28,967 bases of DNA from a virus, in the IMG/VR virus record IMGVR_UViG_3300025009_000320, positions 1-28,967 of that record, one strand, 5' to 3'. The translations under genes and the position numbers were made by a program. Of the stretch, positions 19,181 to 27,825 are shown one piece after another. The notes below the pieces were generated by a model that had not been told where the DNA came from, did not search any database, and worked only from the letters and a program-made list of their open reading frames with translations. How positions within the stretch are numbered: position 1 is the first letter of the stretch; each line of letters begins with the position of its first letter.

Positions 19181-19734
19181 TATACGTCCACCGTGTTCAA
19201 TATCTGAACGAATATGTCTTTTATGTCGGTGTGAGGGGATGAATCAAACTGAATGTAGACAAACTTCCCCGCCGGAATAGTTGCGTCTGTGAACGCGCTT
19301 GTTTTAGTCAGCGCACCTGCTGTTGTATCCAGCGCGTTTACCAGCGTGGCATTGGCTAGACTGGCAGTGAAAATATCATCTGCAAACTTTAGATCGGCTG
19401 CGAGTTCAGCGCCAGCGGTTGCCGTATTTAGCCTAACAATTATCGATGTGATTGTGATTGCGGCGGTTGTATATCCAATCGGAAGTTGCGCTCGCTGTGC
19501 GTAAACAGCCTGGGGATTGGAGATTGTGGCTTCCCACTTTTTAGTCAATGACCCGAGTAGTGTTTTTGTCTCCGCCAGCGTTTTAGCCGTCAATCCATCC
19601 GAGCCGTCACCAACCATGAACCCGTTTGCGGCTAGTCCAGCGAATTTATGCTCCGCGTTCCAATGCCCCGGTTGAATGTCATAGTTGGGGTCGTCCGCTA
19701 TGATGCTTACTTTTGCGTGTGTTATTCCTGCCAT
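19180..19734 (-). CDS. probable tail fibre protein
   Basis: 184 residues, ATG after AAGGAG. The N-terminus contains ITHAKVSIIADDPNYDIQPG followed by HWNAEH, a stretch common near the start of phage fibre proteins. The remainder is rich in Ala, Thr and Gly, with many beta strands (TAAITITSIIVRLNTATAG, IPAGKFVYIQFDSS), as in trimeric or jelly-roll tail-tip proteins. There is no enzymatic motif. It belongs to the run of small tail-tip genes between the hub and the lysis genes. Confidence 0.6.
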   Translation of the reverse strand: MAGITHAKVSIIADDPNYDIQPGHWNAEHKFAGLAANGFMVGDGSDGLTAKTLAETKTLLGSLTKKWEATISNPQAVYAQRAQLPIGYTTAAITITSIIVRLNTATAGAELAADLKFADDIFTASLANATLVNALDTTAGALTKTSAFTDATIPAGKFVYIQFDSSPHTDIKDIFVQILNTVDV

Positions 19735-19743
19735 ATTTGCTCC

Positions 19744-20295
19744 TTACCACCAATGCGATTTTGATACAAATTTTTTCTCTCGGATGCTTGCAAATGCGCC
19801 GTACGTTGTCTGCCCGCCCGGTGGTTCCGGCGCTGAAACAACACACGCCATTGACAGATCCGCCGCTGTTTTATGCGCCCTGAAATAATTGTCTAAATAA
19901 GTCATTGCACCGCCATCCCCGGTAATGCCAGTAATAGCCCCCGTTCCGCCGTCGGCACAAGTTGCAATGCCAACTACTAAACCATCAATAACAGTATCAA
20001 CATTAATAGTTAATGAGCCACTGGCGTGAGAATTTGCTTCACTATCCATTACGGTCGCAGTAACGTTTACATAAACAAATCTGGTAGCCTGCGAGATTAC
20101 GCACGCAACAGTTCCAGTAGTTGGTCTTTCCTTGATACTAATGGACACGCCATTAGAGCAGATTTGGCTCATGGCAACTCCGCCCAAAGTCGGGTTTGTT
20201 GTTCCTGCTACCAGAGCCACAACCAACCTACAACTACTTGGTATTGTTAGGTCTCCACTTGATGCCTTCAGTTCGCTGGTAAATGAAATTGCCAT
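19744..20295 (-). CDS. beta-rich tail-tip protein, unknown
   Basis: 183 residues, rich in Ala, Gly, Thr, Ser and Val. It contains many short beta strands (CRLVVALVAGTTNP, RFVYVNVTATVM, GLVVGIATCADGG) and the end APEPPGGQTTYGAFASIREK. This composition and position fit a virion surface protein of the tail tip. Ribosome binding is weak (GGCGAG about 11 bases before the ATG). I do not recognise the family. Confidence 0.5.
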   Translation of the reverse strand: MAISFTSELKASSGDLTIPSSCRLVVALVAGTTNPTLGGVAMSQICSNGVSISIKERPTTGTVACVISQATRFVYVNVTATVMDSEANSHASGSLTINVDTVIDGLVVGIATCADGGTGAITGITGDGGAMTYLDNYFRAHKTAADLSMACVVSAPEPPGGQTTYGAFASIREKKFVSKSHWW

Positions 20296-20622
20296 TTATA
20301 TGTTTTCTCGCCTTCGTACAATCCTGTGTATCTGAATAGGCTTCTTGTCATTACCTTTTTTGTCAGTTCCGCGTTTGCCAATCTGAGCGCTTGCACCATT
20401 TGGAACCGTGTAAATTGGGCTTAGATCACCGTCAATCTTTTTACCCTTTGTGATTGGTATCAAGTGCTGCTGCGAACCATGATCACCTGGTAAAGACGGT
20501 CTTGCTGGCACCCAAACAGGACGGTTTTTTGTAACTCCCTGTTTTACCGCGTTTTTAGGTGCAGTGGGTGGCTTTGCGACTGGTTTAGGTGAAACTGGTT
20601 TTATCAATACTGGTTTAGGCAT
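20296..20622 (-). CDS. Pro/Lys-rich basic protein, unknown, in the tail-tip region
   Basis: The ATG at 20622, after AGAGAGGTGAAT, gives 108 residues; a longer frame to 20706 overlaps the previous gene and is not preferred. The first 50 residues are low-complexity Pro-Lys-Val (KPVLIKPVSPKPVAKPPTAP), a rigid extended linker, and the rest is basic with Gly and Ser. No enzymatic motif is visible. It may connect or decorate tail-tip proteins. It stops one base before the next gene begins. Confidence 0.5.
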   Translation of the reverse strand: MPKPVLIKPVSPKPVAKPPTAPKNAVKQGVTKNRPVWVPARPSLPGDHGSQQHLIPITKGKKIDGDLSPIYTVPNGASAQIGKRGTDKKGNDKKPIQIHRIVRRRENI

Positions 20623-20632
20623 ATTCACCTCT

Positions 20633-21046
20633 CTATGGTTTTGTAAAGGTAAGTTGAGCGCCGCAATTAAGAACGCCAGTACCAGAACCTGAGTTAGATA
20701 CTTCAATTTCGTCTCCTGTTGCTACATCATCCTGCGCGGTATCTATCACGGGTTGAGTTGTTGCATCCCTGCTGGATGTTTCACTGGCTTCTATGGTTAT
20801 ATTTGTAGACAACAAGCTCGTGCCGTTCTTCTTTACCAATATCGTTACATTGCCACTGGATGAACCGTCAGAACACAAGCCAACCGCGCTTGTCAGCACC
20901 CACCCATTACATGTTTCTGGTATCCAGTCATAACCCACATCGGCGGTTGTCAAAGAATCCGCGCCGTTCATAAATATCGTTACGGTCTTTGCCGCAATCT
21001 CTTTTACATCCGCTGCTAAAATTTCACTGTCTGTTTGTATCGCCAT
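20633..21046 (-). CDS. beta-rich tail-tip protein, unknown
   Basis: 137 residues, start after TTGAGG. Thr, Ser, Gly and Asp dominate, with alternating beta strands (VTIFMNG, VTILVKKNGTSLLSTNIT, DEIEVSNSGSGTG). Two segments, WIPETCNGWVLTSAV and NVTILVKKNGTSLL, resemble single-domain jelly-roll virion proteins. A structural role near the tail tip is inferred from position only. Confidence 0.5.
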   Translation of the reverse strand: MAIQTDSEILAADVKEIAAKTVTIFMNGADSLTTADVGYDWIPETCNGWVLTSAVGLCSDGSSSGNVTILVKKNGTSLLSTNITIEASETSSRDATTQPVIDTAQDDVATGDEIEVSNSGSGTGVLNCGAQLTFTKP

Positions 21047-21048
21047 AT

Positions 21049-21564
21049 TTACCTCAAAAGTAGTTCGTAATCAAACGTCAGGTCATTTTCGCCTGCGCTG
21101 TTATCCTCTGCCTGCGAGAAGTGACTGAACAACGTGCCTGAATCAGCCGCCGCCGTAGCGCCGTTGCCAAATATGCCACCCTCTTTGATGTTGAATGTAC
21201 TTTGCGCGGCGGTGTAAAACACACTCACTACCACGCTTGTGCTTGACCTCGCAATAGACGTGAATGCTTTACGCGCTGTCTCAGTCCCTAATTGTGTATC
21301 GCCAGCAGCGGGCGCGGTTGTGTTGGTTCCAATAGCATGATAGTTCAATCCTGTTCTAGTCTCACCAACAAGGAAATCCGCTACCAGTACCTTCCCGGCT
21401 GTCACGACCAGGTTATCGACAATATTCTCATGCACACAGAATCCGGCGTGTTTTGCAAACTCAACCGCTTCTTGCAGTGTCATTCCGGTGCTCATAAGAT
21501 AGGGAATGACCCCTGCTCGGAATGCCCTTACAGTTGAACGCCCCTTGAATTTCATTTTATCCAT
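21049..21564 (-). CDS. tail-tip protein, unknown
   Basis: 171 residues from the ATG at 21564, which follows GGGG; the frame is open nine codons further, overlapping the hub gene. The N-terminus is helical and basic (MKFKGRSTVRAFRAGVIPYL, then MTLQEAVEFAKHAG). From about residue 40 it is beta-rich (NLVVTAGKVLVADFLVG), and the centre has STSVVVSVFYTAAQSTFNIKEGG, followed by IFGNGATAAADSGTLFSHF. A short helical N-terminus before a virion beta domain suggests attachment to the hub encoded just upstream. Confidence 0.55.
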   Translation of the reverse strand: MDKMKFKGRSTVRAFRAGVIPYLMSTGMTLQEAVEFAKHAGFCVHENIVDNLVVTAGKVLVADFLVGETRTGLNYHAIGTNTTAPAAGDTQLGTETARKAFTSIARSSTSVVVSVFYTAAQSTFNIKEGGIFGNGATAAADSGTLFSHFSQAEDNSAGENDLTFDYELLLR

Positions 21565-21566
21565 AT

Positions 21567-23120
21567 CTAGCCCCATTTCGCGTATCCCCATTTACAACCA
21601 TCATCCCACTGGTAAGCCCCGGTGTGGGTAGTGACGGTATTGACATCCTCGAATAATTCCAATTCTTCTGAATCTGTGAGCAGCACGTCAGTAACTTCAT
21701 CCTCGCGGTACGGCATCCCTGGATTAGAAGCGCGTTTCAATGCCAGTAAAACATCCACCAAATCAGGATTGTATTTCCCGGCTTCTACAAACACTTCAAC
21801 CGCTCCGGCTATTCCTATATTAGTCGTCACCTTTTGTATCAAATAGGATGTGTCGATAATCAGCGCGTCATTTTTCATTCCAACGGTCATACCAGCGCGG
21901 AGCCGTCTCTTTTGGCAGTACCATGAATACGATTGTCTGCCTAACGCGGATTCGATCAACAATTGACTGCCTTTCAACCTGGCAACTGTTTTGTCAACAA
22001 TGGAGCTGTCTGTGTAAACGTAGTAAATCTCTCGCCCGTAAAGGTCAATAGATGGTTGATTCCTTGCCCGCGTCCTCAATGGAATTTCATATTGTCCGGT
22101 CAATTTCACGGCGTTGGTCAATGCTGGCCACACTGCTGTTTGTTCGATTACCGCTTCCTGATAGTAGTAAAGCACATCATCAGCGCCCGAGAGTTCACCG
22201 ATATAACCAACCTTCACCGTCATGGGTGTCCAAACAGGTGTACCCTCTGTCCCGTCATTCCGCCATATCAGCACGGATGTTTCACCGTCCGGTGCTTGAT
22301 ATTTGAAGGGTAATAGAATCCGGCTGCTCTTGCCAGTTCCGGGGAGGTATATTGTTTCGTCAGCGGAGCGGTAATTACCACCAACAACTTCAACCACATT
22401 GAATGTACCTGAACCGTCGTCTGTCTTTACCAGTCCATAATAGGGGAACGTGGTAGACAAGTTGGGTGTGTCAGAGAAACTATAAGGCGCGGCGCTATCC
22501 TCTGATTTGAAATAGTGCAACTTCTTGTCGTAATCCACGTACCAATCAGCGCCCGTCAACCCACAGATGAAATCAAGCGCGTCCTTCAGCGTCTTACGGC
22601 TAAATTGAATATTGGTTAGTGTGGATAATGCGGTTACATACGTTGTCGTGTTTATCTCTGAAAGGTAATCCGTGAACAGGTCATTGATGATATAGGCATC
22701 TGTTTTATCGGTGTACCTTGTCGCCTGCACAACAACGGTTTCAAGCAGTTTGGAGTAATCGACACACGAGATAGTGTAATCCAGGTCATAAGTCAAGGCG
22801 GATTCCGTTGGAACGACCTGAGTGATCAACCCCGCGAATATCCGCTGTTCGTTGTCTGTGATAATAACTTCCTGCCAGTTCTGAATTGTTACCGTGTTCG
22901 GGACATTGAATAACTGGATGGTGCAAACGTCATACTGTCTGGTCAGGATGCTTTGAATAATGGTCTGTGCTATTTCCAGGTCAAGGTAGTTTTTCATCTC
23001 AACCGCGTTTATCGTTAGGCTTAGGAATACAAGCTCATTCGGATAAACGTAAGGCGATTCTTCGGTCTGAAAAGCCGTTGGTTGAAATACATCAGCCTGA
23101 AATGGAAGGGTTGCGGTCAT
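21567..23120 (-). CDS. tail hub / tail-associated protein
   Basis: 517 residues from the ATG at 23120, which overlaps the tape measure TAA (TAATG); the frame upstream lies in the tape measure gene. The N-terminal 200 residues contain IFAGLITQVVPTESALTYDL, DYTISCVDYSKLL and LKDALDFICGLTGADWYVDY, the pattern of phage hub proteins of the gp27/late-control-D type. The middle is a beta-rich insertion, and the C-terminus has SYLIQKVTTNIGIAGAVEVF. It should form the ring at the tail tip on which the adhesin-like proteins are mounted. Its place directly after the tape measure supports this. Confidence 0.75.
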   Translation of the reverse strand: MTATLPFQADVFQPTAFQTEESPYVYPNELVFLSLTINAVEMKNYLDLEIAQTIIQSILTRQYDVCTIQLFNVPNTVTIQNWQEVIITDNEQRIFAGLITQVVPTESALTYDLDYTISCVDYSKLLETVVVQATRYTDKTDAYIINDLFTDYLSEINTTTYVTALSTLTNIQFSRKTLKDALDFICGLTGADWYVDYDKKLHYFKSEDSAAPYSFSDTPNLSTTFPYYGLVKTDDGSGTFNVVEVVGGNYRSADETIYLPGTGKSSRILLPFKYQAPDGETSVLIWRNDGTEGTPVWTPMTVKVGYIGELSGADDVLYYYQEAVIEQTAVWPALTNAVKLTGQYEIPLRTRARNQPSIDLYGREIYYVYTDSSIVDKTVARLKGSQLLIESALGRQSYSWYCQKRRLRAGMTVGMKNDALIIDTSYLIQKVTTNIGIAGAVEVFVEAGKYNPDLVDVLLALKRASNPGMPYREDEVTDVLLTDSEELELFEDVNTVTTHTGAYQWDDGCKWGYAKWG

Positions 23121-24673
23121 TATTGTGGCAAGCCCCCTTGCTGCTTCACCTTTTGCCCCGCCCAACGCAGGAATTCATCCGGGTTAGTTATTCCATTAGC
23201 CACAAATGTGTAACTATTGCCGCCCCCGCCCTCGCCGCCTTTTTCAGAAGCACCAACGCGAGATGAAGGAGTAACGCTATACTTTTCACCTGAAGACAAT
23301 CCAACTAAGAAGTTGTCGTGCGTAAACCCAGCAGGTACAATACCTGAACCACCAGCGGCTTGTGTTTCGTTGGTATTAACGTCCGCGCTACCACCACCGC
23401 CGCTATTCACGTAAACGGTTGTAATGGTTATCGTATGATCTGTGGGAATATCGTTAATTGCATCAGCTACTAATCCGGCTTCTGTTATTACCGATTGCAT
23501 TTCCTCAACTGCGGTCTCTGAATAAATACCCCACTCAACGCCCTTTTGTAATAAAAACTCCGCTTCTTCTTGAGTTAATCCGTCTGCTGCCAATAATTGT
23601 TGTGCATAACTCAATACAATGCGTCTGGTTGCCAGTTCGTGAGCGTCAGCATTTTCACCCGCTTTTTGGGCGTTTATATCCAACTTTGCGTCAATATCGC
23701 GTATCTGTTGGCTTTCCTCTGTGTACCCGAGACGCTTTAACCGCGCCCGCTCTTCCATGAGAGTGAGAAGTTCAGCGTTATTCGCTTCGACATTTGTTTG
23801 ATAGGAGTTTTCGGCGGTTGTCAGGGACGATGTAATTGAGATCATGTCCTGAAAAGCAATTGCAGCCTTCGCTGTTTCTAGTGCCAATTCTTTATTCTCA
23901 AAGGCAGTTCTTTTAGCCGCGTCCTTTGCCTTCATCAATTCTTCTGCATAATCCGTTACCAAAGGCGTGCCGCGAAGCATACGGTTGATAAAATCAGCGG
24001 CGCTTCTTGATGCGGTTTGATCGGCTTCTGCAAAGTCGGTTGTTAGTTGAATTAGTGCGGTTAGTTTTTCTGTTAGTCCTGGTCCAACTCTATATACAAA
24101 CGCTTGCCAGGTATCATTAAGATTATCTTGTGCAATTTCTAGATCACGCGCCTGCTGTAATTGTTCATCACCTAAAATAAGATACTCATTGATTGCGTTT
24201 GCCTGGTCTCGAATTGCGCCGCTGCCCTGTCTTAATATTTCGGCATAATCAGCACCCTCGCGTCCGAGGTTTTTAGTTAGGTATAGTTGTCTTTCCGTGC
24301 CTGAATTGAGTGCCAGGTATTCGTCTGACATCTGGGCAAGCATGTTGATATTCAATGACTTGCCCTGTGCTGCGAGGGTCTTTTGAACCATTGTCAATTT
24401 TTCAGATGATATTTTGTAATCATCTGTTAACTGAATGACGCGGCTCATTTCTTCCGAACTCTCGCCAGTAATATCCCTTAGCGTTCTTACCTGGTCGGCA
24501 TACTTGACAAAGGTTTCAATGGTCGCCTTGTAAATATCATTAGCGCCCTGCCATACCTTACTTCCAATTTCAATGGCGGAATTAAGCTCAGTAAAACGCA
24601 TGGTAGCGCTTTTGGTCGCCTGCCCGGTCTTATCCTCTGCTTCAATGTCATAAACTACTTTACGATTTGCCAT
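23120..24673 (-). CDS. tape measure protein
   Basis: 517 residues. The N-terminal half is predicted helical with long alternating segments (KSATMRFTELNSAIEIGSK, AKDAAKRTAFENKELALETA). Around 85-150 are the KTLAAQGKSLNINMLAQMSD and LGREGADYAEILRQGS blocks typical of small tape measures, and near the end are a Gly-rich stretch and GITNPDEFLRWAGQKVKQQG. It sets the tail length; at about 0.15 nm per residue it predicts a short tail near 75-80 nm. Its start overlaps the end of the frameshift partner by 14 bases, as in lambda G-T-H. Confidence 0.87.
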   Translation of the reverse strand: MANRKVVYDIEAEDKTGQATKSATMRFTELNSAIEIGSKVWQGANDIYKATIETFVKYADQVRTLRDITGESSEEMSRVIQLTDDYKISSEKLTMVQKTLAAQGKSLNINMLAQMSDEYLALNSGTERQLYLTKNLGREGADYAEILRQGSGAIRDQANAINEYLILGDEQLQQARDLEIAQDNLNDTWQAFVYRVGPGLTEKLTALIQLTTDFAEADQTASRSAADFINRMLRGTPLVTDYAEELMKAKDAAKRTAFENKELALETAKAAIAFQDMISITSSLTTAENSYQTNVEANNAELLTLMEERARLKRLGYTEESQQIRDIDAKLDINAQKAGENADAHELATRRIVLSYAQQLLAADGLTQEEAEFLLQKGVEWGIYSETAVEEMQSVITEAGLVADAINDIPTDHTITITTVYVNSGGGGSADVNTNETQAAGGSGIVPAGFTHDNFLVGLSSGEKYSVTPSSRVGASEKGGEGGGGNSYTFVANGITNPDEFLRWAGQKVKQQGGLPQ

Positions 24674-25252
24674 TGGTCTCTCTCAACTCTTTTATGTCAC
24701 GCCATATTGCCGCGTAGTGCGGGTAGTTTTTCCTGAATTCGGCGTCTGTTTTTCCACCGACTAAAACATAGTCAACCCTTGCTTTTACGGCATCGTAGGT
24801 GTTCAAACAGGCGGTCATTTTTCGCAGTAACCCGGCTTCCATGTCCATTACCGGAAATGTCAATCCAAAGTTTTTCCACTGCCAGGCTAATTTCAATTCC
24901 CTCGGAGCGTCCTTGCGTTCGGTTTTCTTGCGTTCGCTCTCTGCAAACTCCGCCGCCGCAAGGATCAGTCGTTTGGGATTACACTCGCCTCTTGATATTC
25001 CTTGACAAGCTGCTCACCGATCAACGCAACAATACGGGGATCGAGCGCGGCAATCTGGTCATCGTTGTACATGGGTTTCTTCACCCATCCTATTTTGATC
25101 GCCGCTCTCAAATACTTCCCGTAAATTGTTTTTATTCCCCTACCCTCGGATTCATCTTTCACCAATGCCGCTTCAAACTTTTCAAGCATTCCCTGGGTAA
25201 TGGTGTCGACCAGTTCAAACTCAACCTGCAAGGTCTTGTTTTCTAATTTCAT
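24660..25252 (-). CDS. tail assembly chaperone, long -1 frameshift product (GT-like)
   Basis: The upstream frame (25252-24965) is shifted at CCCAAAC (24977-24971) into the -1 frame, which is open from there to the TAA at 24660. The joined protein has about 197 residues: 94 from the first frame, then a segment beginning RLILAAAEFAESERKK and ending IKELRETNGKS. The second part alone would need a TTG start without a good ribosome site. In many siphoviruses G and GT chaperones coat the tape measure, and the ratio is fixed by the slip. Gene order (major tail protein, chaperones, tape measure) is the classical one. Confidence 0.85.
24965..25252 (-). CDS. tail assembly chaperone, short product (G-like)
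   Basis: The frame is open to 25288, but the ATG at 25252, after AGGCGG, avoids a long overlap with the major tail protein and gives 95 residues. It starts with a beta pattern (LENKTLQVEFELVDTITQG), then a helical acidic segment, then DPRIVALIGEQLVKEYQEAS, ending VIPND. It binds the tape measure before tube polymerisation. The stop lies just after the slippery site. Confidence 0.78.
   Translation of the reverse strand: MKLENKTLQVEFELVDTITQGMLEKFEAALVKDESEGRGIKTIYGKYLRAAIKIGWVKKPMYNDDQIAALDPRIVALIGEQLVKEYQEASVIPND
24971..24977 (-). promoter_or_regulatory. -1 programmed frameshift site CCCAAAC
   Basis: The zero frame reads C CCA AAC GAC TGA. After a slip by one, the two tRNAs pair with CCC and AAA. 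About eight bases later CTTGCG pairs with CGCAAG (and CCTTGCG with a further CGCAAGG), a stem of the kind that stimulates slipping. Confidence 0.8.
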
Positions 25253-25259
25253 AAGCCGC

Positions 25260-26513
25260 CTAAAGTAATGTAGAAAGTTCATTGACAACCAGTATCCGGG
25301 GATTCAAGGCTGCGGTTGCGTTGTATTTACAGCGGAATGTGCCGCGTACAATATCGCCGCCCTCCACATCCTCTAAGCCGTCAAAGGATTCCCATTTACC
25401 GGGCATATCAACAATGACTGTCTTTTTGGAGTACACAGTGCCGGGGGTTGTCACTGAAGCGCCGTTCAAGGTCAAACGCATTTTGCGCGCTGTCTGTGCT
25501 CTCCAGTATCCAATTTCAGCCTGAGCAACGGTGTCATAAGGTAAGCCAACGGTAAAGACCATTTCAGGACCGCCGCGAAGTAAAGCAGAATCGTAGTTCT
25601 TGCTGTTATTCGCGCCGTAGCGTTTCTTGATGCCCGTGTTGTATTTCAGGTTGAAATCGGTGAACACACCAGCAGTCGTTGCTCCCAAAGTACCACCAAC
25701 TGCGTCAATTGCCAGTTGCGATTCCGGGAACATGAATTCACCCACACTCGGGATTGCTAAACTCGCGGTAAATGAATCGGCTATCCACTGTCTCACTTCG
25801 AAATTAGCAGACATCATTATCGCGTCCGAATCAGATCCACCGCTGCCTGAAATCTCGAAGTCTTTACAGTAGCCGTATGACCCTTTTTCAGCCAGTGAGT
25901 TGTCTCCACCCCGGAAGGTGTAAGTTTGCCTTACAACTTCGATGGTGATTGTTGGGGTTGCGGAGCCGTCTGTCAACGTTTCACTCACCACTAACTCAGC
26001 AGCCACGCCGCCAGTTGTTACCAGGTGATAGCCGTTATTCCCGGCAGCCACAGCTCCGGCAACTTTGATCAAATCGCCAGTTTTGATGAATGCCAGTCCG
26101 TTACCGGAATCGGTTATCTTTTTGGTCGATGCGACAAACGCAATAGTTGCGGCGGATATGACCATTGTTGCCGAGGTCATGGGTACGATGTAGTCATACA
26201 GGTAATCACTACCCGCGCCGTCTACTGTGCCAGTCTCAACCGCCCGGATTGCGCTACGAAGTATCCAGGGTAATTGTTCAGCGGTCAGTGGTGTTTGCGC
26301 CAGTGACAAACTTCCCAAGTTGTAGGGTAGTTTTGTCCTGTCATAGCCCACAAGGTTTTGTACCTGTTCGGGTACGAACTGGATCGGTGTTTCATCCTTG
26401 TAAGTGGCTTCGCCTCTCCAGGGGGCGGTACAAGCAACAGCAGTACCGGACGCGCCGCCGTTCTTTAGCTCTGCACCAATTTGTAAAAGCCGTAGATCTT
26501 TTATGCCTTCCAT
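25260..26513 (-). CDS. major tail protein (tail tube)
   Basis: 417 residues, directly after the TAA of the gene upstream. The core is a beta-rich tube-protein pattern: a first segment with TPIQFVPEQVQNLVGYDRTK and later KDFEISGSGGSDSDAIMMSA, SLAIPSVGEFMFPESQLAID and KKTVIVDMPGKWESFDGLED. Between about 123 and 192 lies an extra domain (TIAFVASTKKITDSGNGLAF, VVSETLTDGSATPTITIEV), also present in the protein at 26720-27397. The position before the chaperones and tape measure is the usual one for the tube subunit. Confidence 0.8.
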   Translation of the reverse strand: MEGIKDLRLLQIGAELKNGGASGTAVACTAPWRGEATYKDETPIQFVPEQVQNLVGYDRTKLPYNLGSLSLAQTPLTAEQLPWILRSAIRAVETGTVDGAGSDYLYDYIVPMTSATMVISAATIAFVASTKKITDSGNGLAFIKTGDLIKVAGAVAAGNNGYHLVTTGGVAAELVVSETLTDGSATPTITIEVVRQTYTFRGGDNSLAEKGSYGYCKDFEISGSGGSDSDAIMMSANFEVRQWIADSFTASLAIPSVGEFMFPESQLAIDAVGGTLGATTAGVFTDFNLKYNTGIKKRYGANNSKNYDSALLRGGPEMVFTVGLPYDTVAQAEIGYWRAQTARKMRLTLNGASVTTPGTVYSKKTVIVDMPGKWESFDGLEDVEGGDIVRGTFRCKYNATAALNPRILVVNELSTLL

Positions 26514-26723
26514 TTATGCCTCTTCCTTCTCAACAATTACTCGTTGATGTTTTGCTTGCGTTGGTGCAAGCTCGTAAAGTTCTGATTGGATTAGCGTTTC
26601 AAATAACACGCCCTCTTTTTCCAATTTCTCAACATCTGATTTGGTTAGGTCACGAGCGGGCCAGCCTGAAATGGAGCCGCCGAACCCTCCGCCCGTGTAG
26701 TTCAATACCACGTTATCTTTCAT
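26514..26723 (-). CDS. small protein between tail completion and tail tube genes
   Basis: 69 residues, joined upstream by ATGA and ending right before the tube start. It begins with YTGGGFGGSISGWPARDLTK, then VEKLEKEGVLFETLIQSELY, and ends in Lys/Glu. I do not recognise it. The Gly-rich start and the WPARDL segment are common in small phage head- or tail-completion proteins. Confidence 0.5.
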   Translation of the reverse strand: MKDNVVLNYTGGGFGGSISGWPARDLTKSDVEKLEKEGVLFETLIQSELYELAPTQAKHQRVIVEKEEA

Positions 26724-27397
26724 GCGAAATCACCTCCACTTAATGCTGCCCGTTCTGTTATGTCAACCGTAAATCGTTGCGTAAACCACATCGGCCCCGC
26801 GCCTTGAGAATCAAACACGCCCTGGGGATCGTCATTCGCGGACACTGATATTTTCAATACCCCACTGGAGTTATTCAGCATGGGGTATTTCTCCAGTTGA
26901 TCGATCACTGAGGAACGCAACGTTACAAACGCTAACCAGGATGATGTATCATTTGCGAACCTCACGAACATATCCATGTAAATAGTCCACGTCCTGATTG
27001 AGGAGCGCGCTTGATTGACCGATTCACTTACCGGACCCGGAACTAAAACGATGAAGTTACCCACGCCTTTGTCAAATGGAGAATAATCCCCATGTGTGAC
27101 GTGCGTTGGTAACGCCAGTGTTATACTCGCTGTTGCCGCTTCATTGACCAACGTTTCTTCTACGGTAAAACTCGCGGCGCTTCCACCTGTGGCAACCCTG
27201 TACACCCCGTTATTGGATACCGACCCGGTAATGGTGACGTTATCCCCGGCTGTGATGAATGCCAGTCCACCAGCGGAATCAGCTATCGTTTTTGTGGCCG
27301 CCGTGAAACTTATTGTTGACGCGGTATAACTATCCTTGAAGTCTGTTATGCCCTTCAGAATACCGATTAGTTTATCTTTTACGCTGATATAGCTCAT
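26720..27397 (-). CDS. probable tail terminator-like protein with inserted beta domain
   Basis: 225 residues. The N-terminus (MSYISVKDKLIGILKGITDF) and the C-terminal part (VNQARSSIRTWTIYMDMFVR and WLAFVTLRSSVIDQLEKYP, then VSANDDPQGVFDSQGAGPMW, then FTQRFTVDITERA) fit a tail terminator, which caps the tube at the head-proximal end. Residues 28-95 are a separate beta domain (ISFTAATKTIADSAGGLAFI, SFTVEETLVNEAATASITL), homologous to the insertion in the major tail protein. ATGA overlaps join both neighbours. Confidence 0.62.
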   Translation of the reverse strand: MSYISVKDKLIGILKGITDFKDSYTASTISFTAATKTIADSAGGLAFITAGDNVTITGSVSNNGVYRVATGGSAASFTVEETLVNEAATASITLALPTHVTHGDYSPFDKGVGNFIVLVPGPVSESVNQARSSIRTWTIYMDMFVRFANDTSSWLAFVTLRSSVIDQLEKYPMLNNSSGVLKISVSANDDPQGVFDSQGAGPMWFTQRFTVDITERAALSGGDFA

Positions 27398-27825
27398 GTG
27401 ACATCAAACCCTTCACGCCTTGCTACCATGACTATTTCCTGCTCTAAGGCTTTTGGTAAAGCTTCTAACTCTTTTTCAGTAACTTCTCTGAAAAGTGGCC
27501 ATCTGCCTTTGTGCATCCATGCCTGGCTTGTTCCGTATGCGTCACCCACTACGAACTGCGGGTACGCGTTCCCTTTGAACTTCGCAACGTTGCCCAGTGA
27601 ATAACCCTTGTTGTTGCTAAGTTTTTCAAGCCGCCAGCTTCTGAATAAACGCCCGCTTCTGACGTACTTTTGCCCTGGTCTTTCGGACGGATATGCTTCC
27701 ATGATTCTTTTGACGCGCTCCAGGATGGTACGCATTCTCCGCCGTCCGATTGCTGGCATTTCAGCGGACAGTTTTTCTAGTCCCTGTCTGACAAGTTCAT
27801 CCCTCACACGGATGGATAACTTCAC
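27394..27825 (-). CDS. head-tail completion protein (HK97 gp10-like)
   Basis: 143 residues, starting at a GTG overlapping the TGA upstream (GTGA). The N-terminal half has RDELVRQGLEKLSAEMPAIG, RRRMRTILERVKRIMEAYP and a YVRSGRLFRSWRLEKL stretch, which is the signature of HK97 gp10/minor tail completion proteins. The C-terminus has HKGRWPLFREVTEKELEALP. It joins the tail to the head. Confidence 0.72.
   Translation of the reverse strand: MKLSIRVRDELVRQGLEKLSAEMPAIGRRRMRTILERVKRIMEAYPSERPGQKYVRSGRLFRSWRLEKLSNNKGYSLGNVAKFKGNAYPQFVVGDAYGTSQAWMHKGRWPLFREVTEKELEALPKALEQEIVMVARREGFDVT

Noticed and set aside
20623-20706. Signal-peptide-like extension of the Pro/Lys-rich protein
   Set aside because: It is the overlapping end of the previous gene in another frame; a strong ribosome site fixes the start at 20622.
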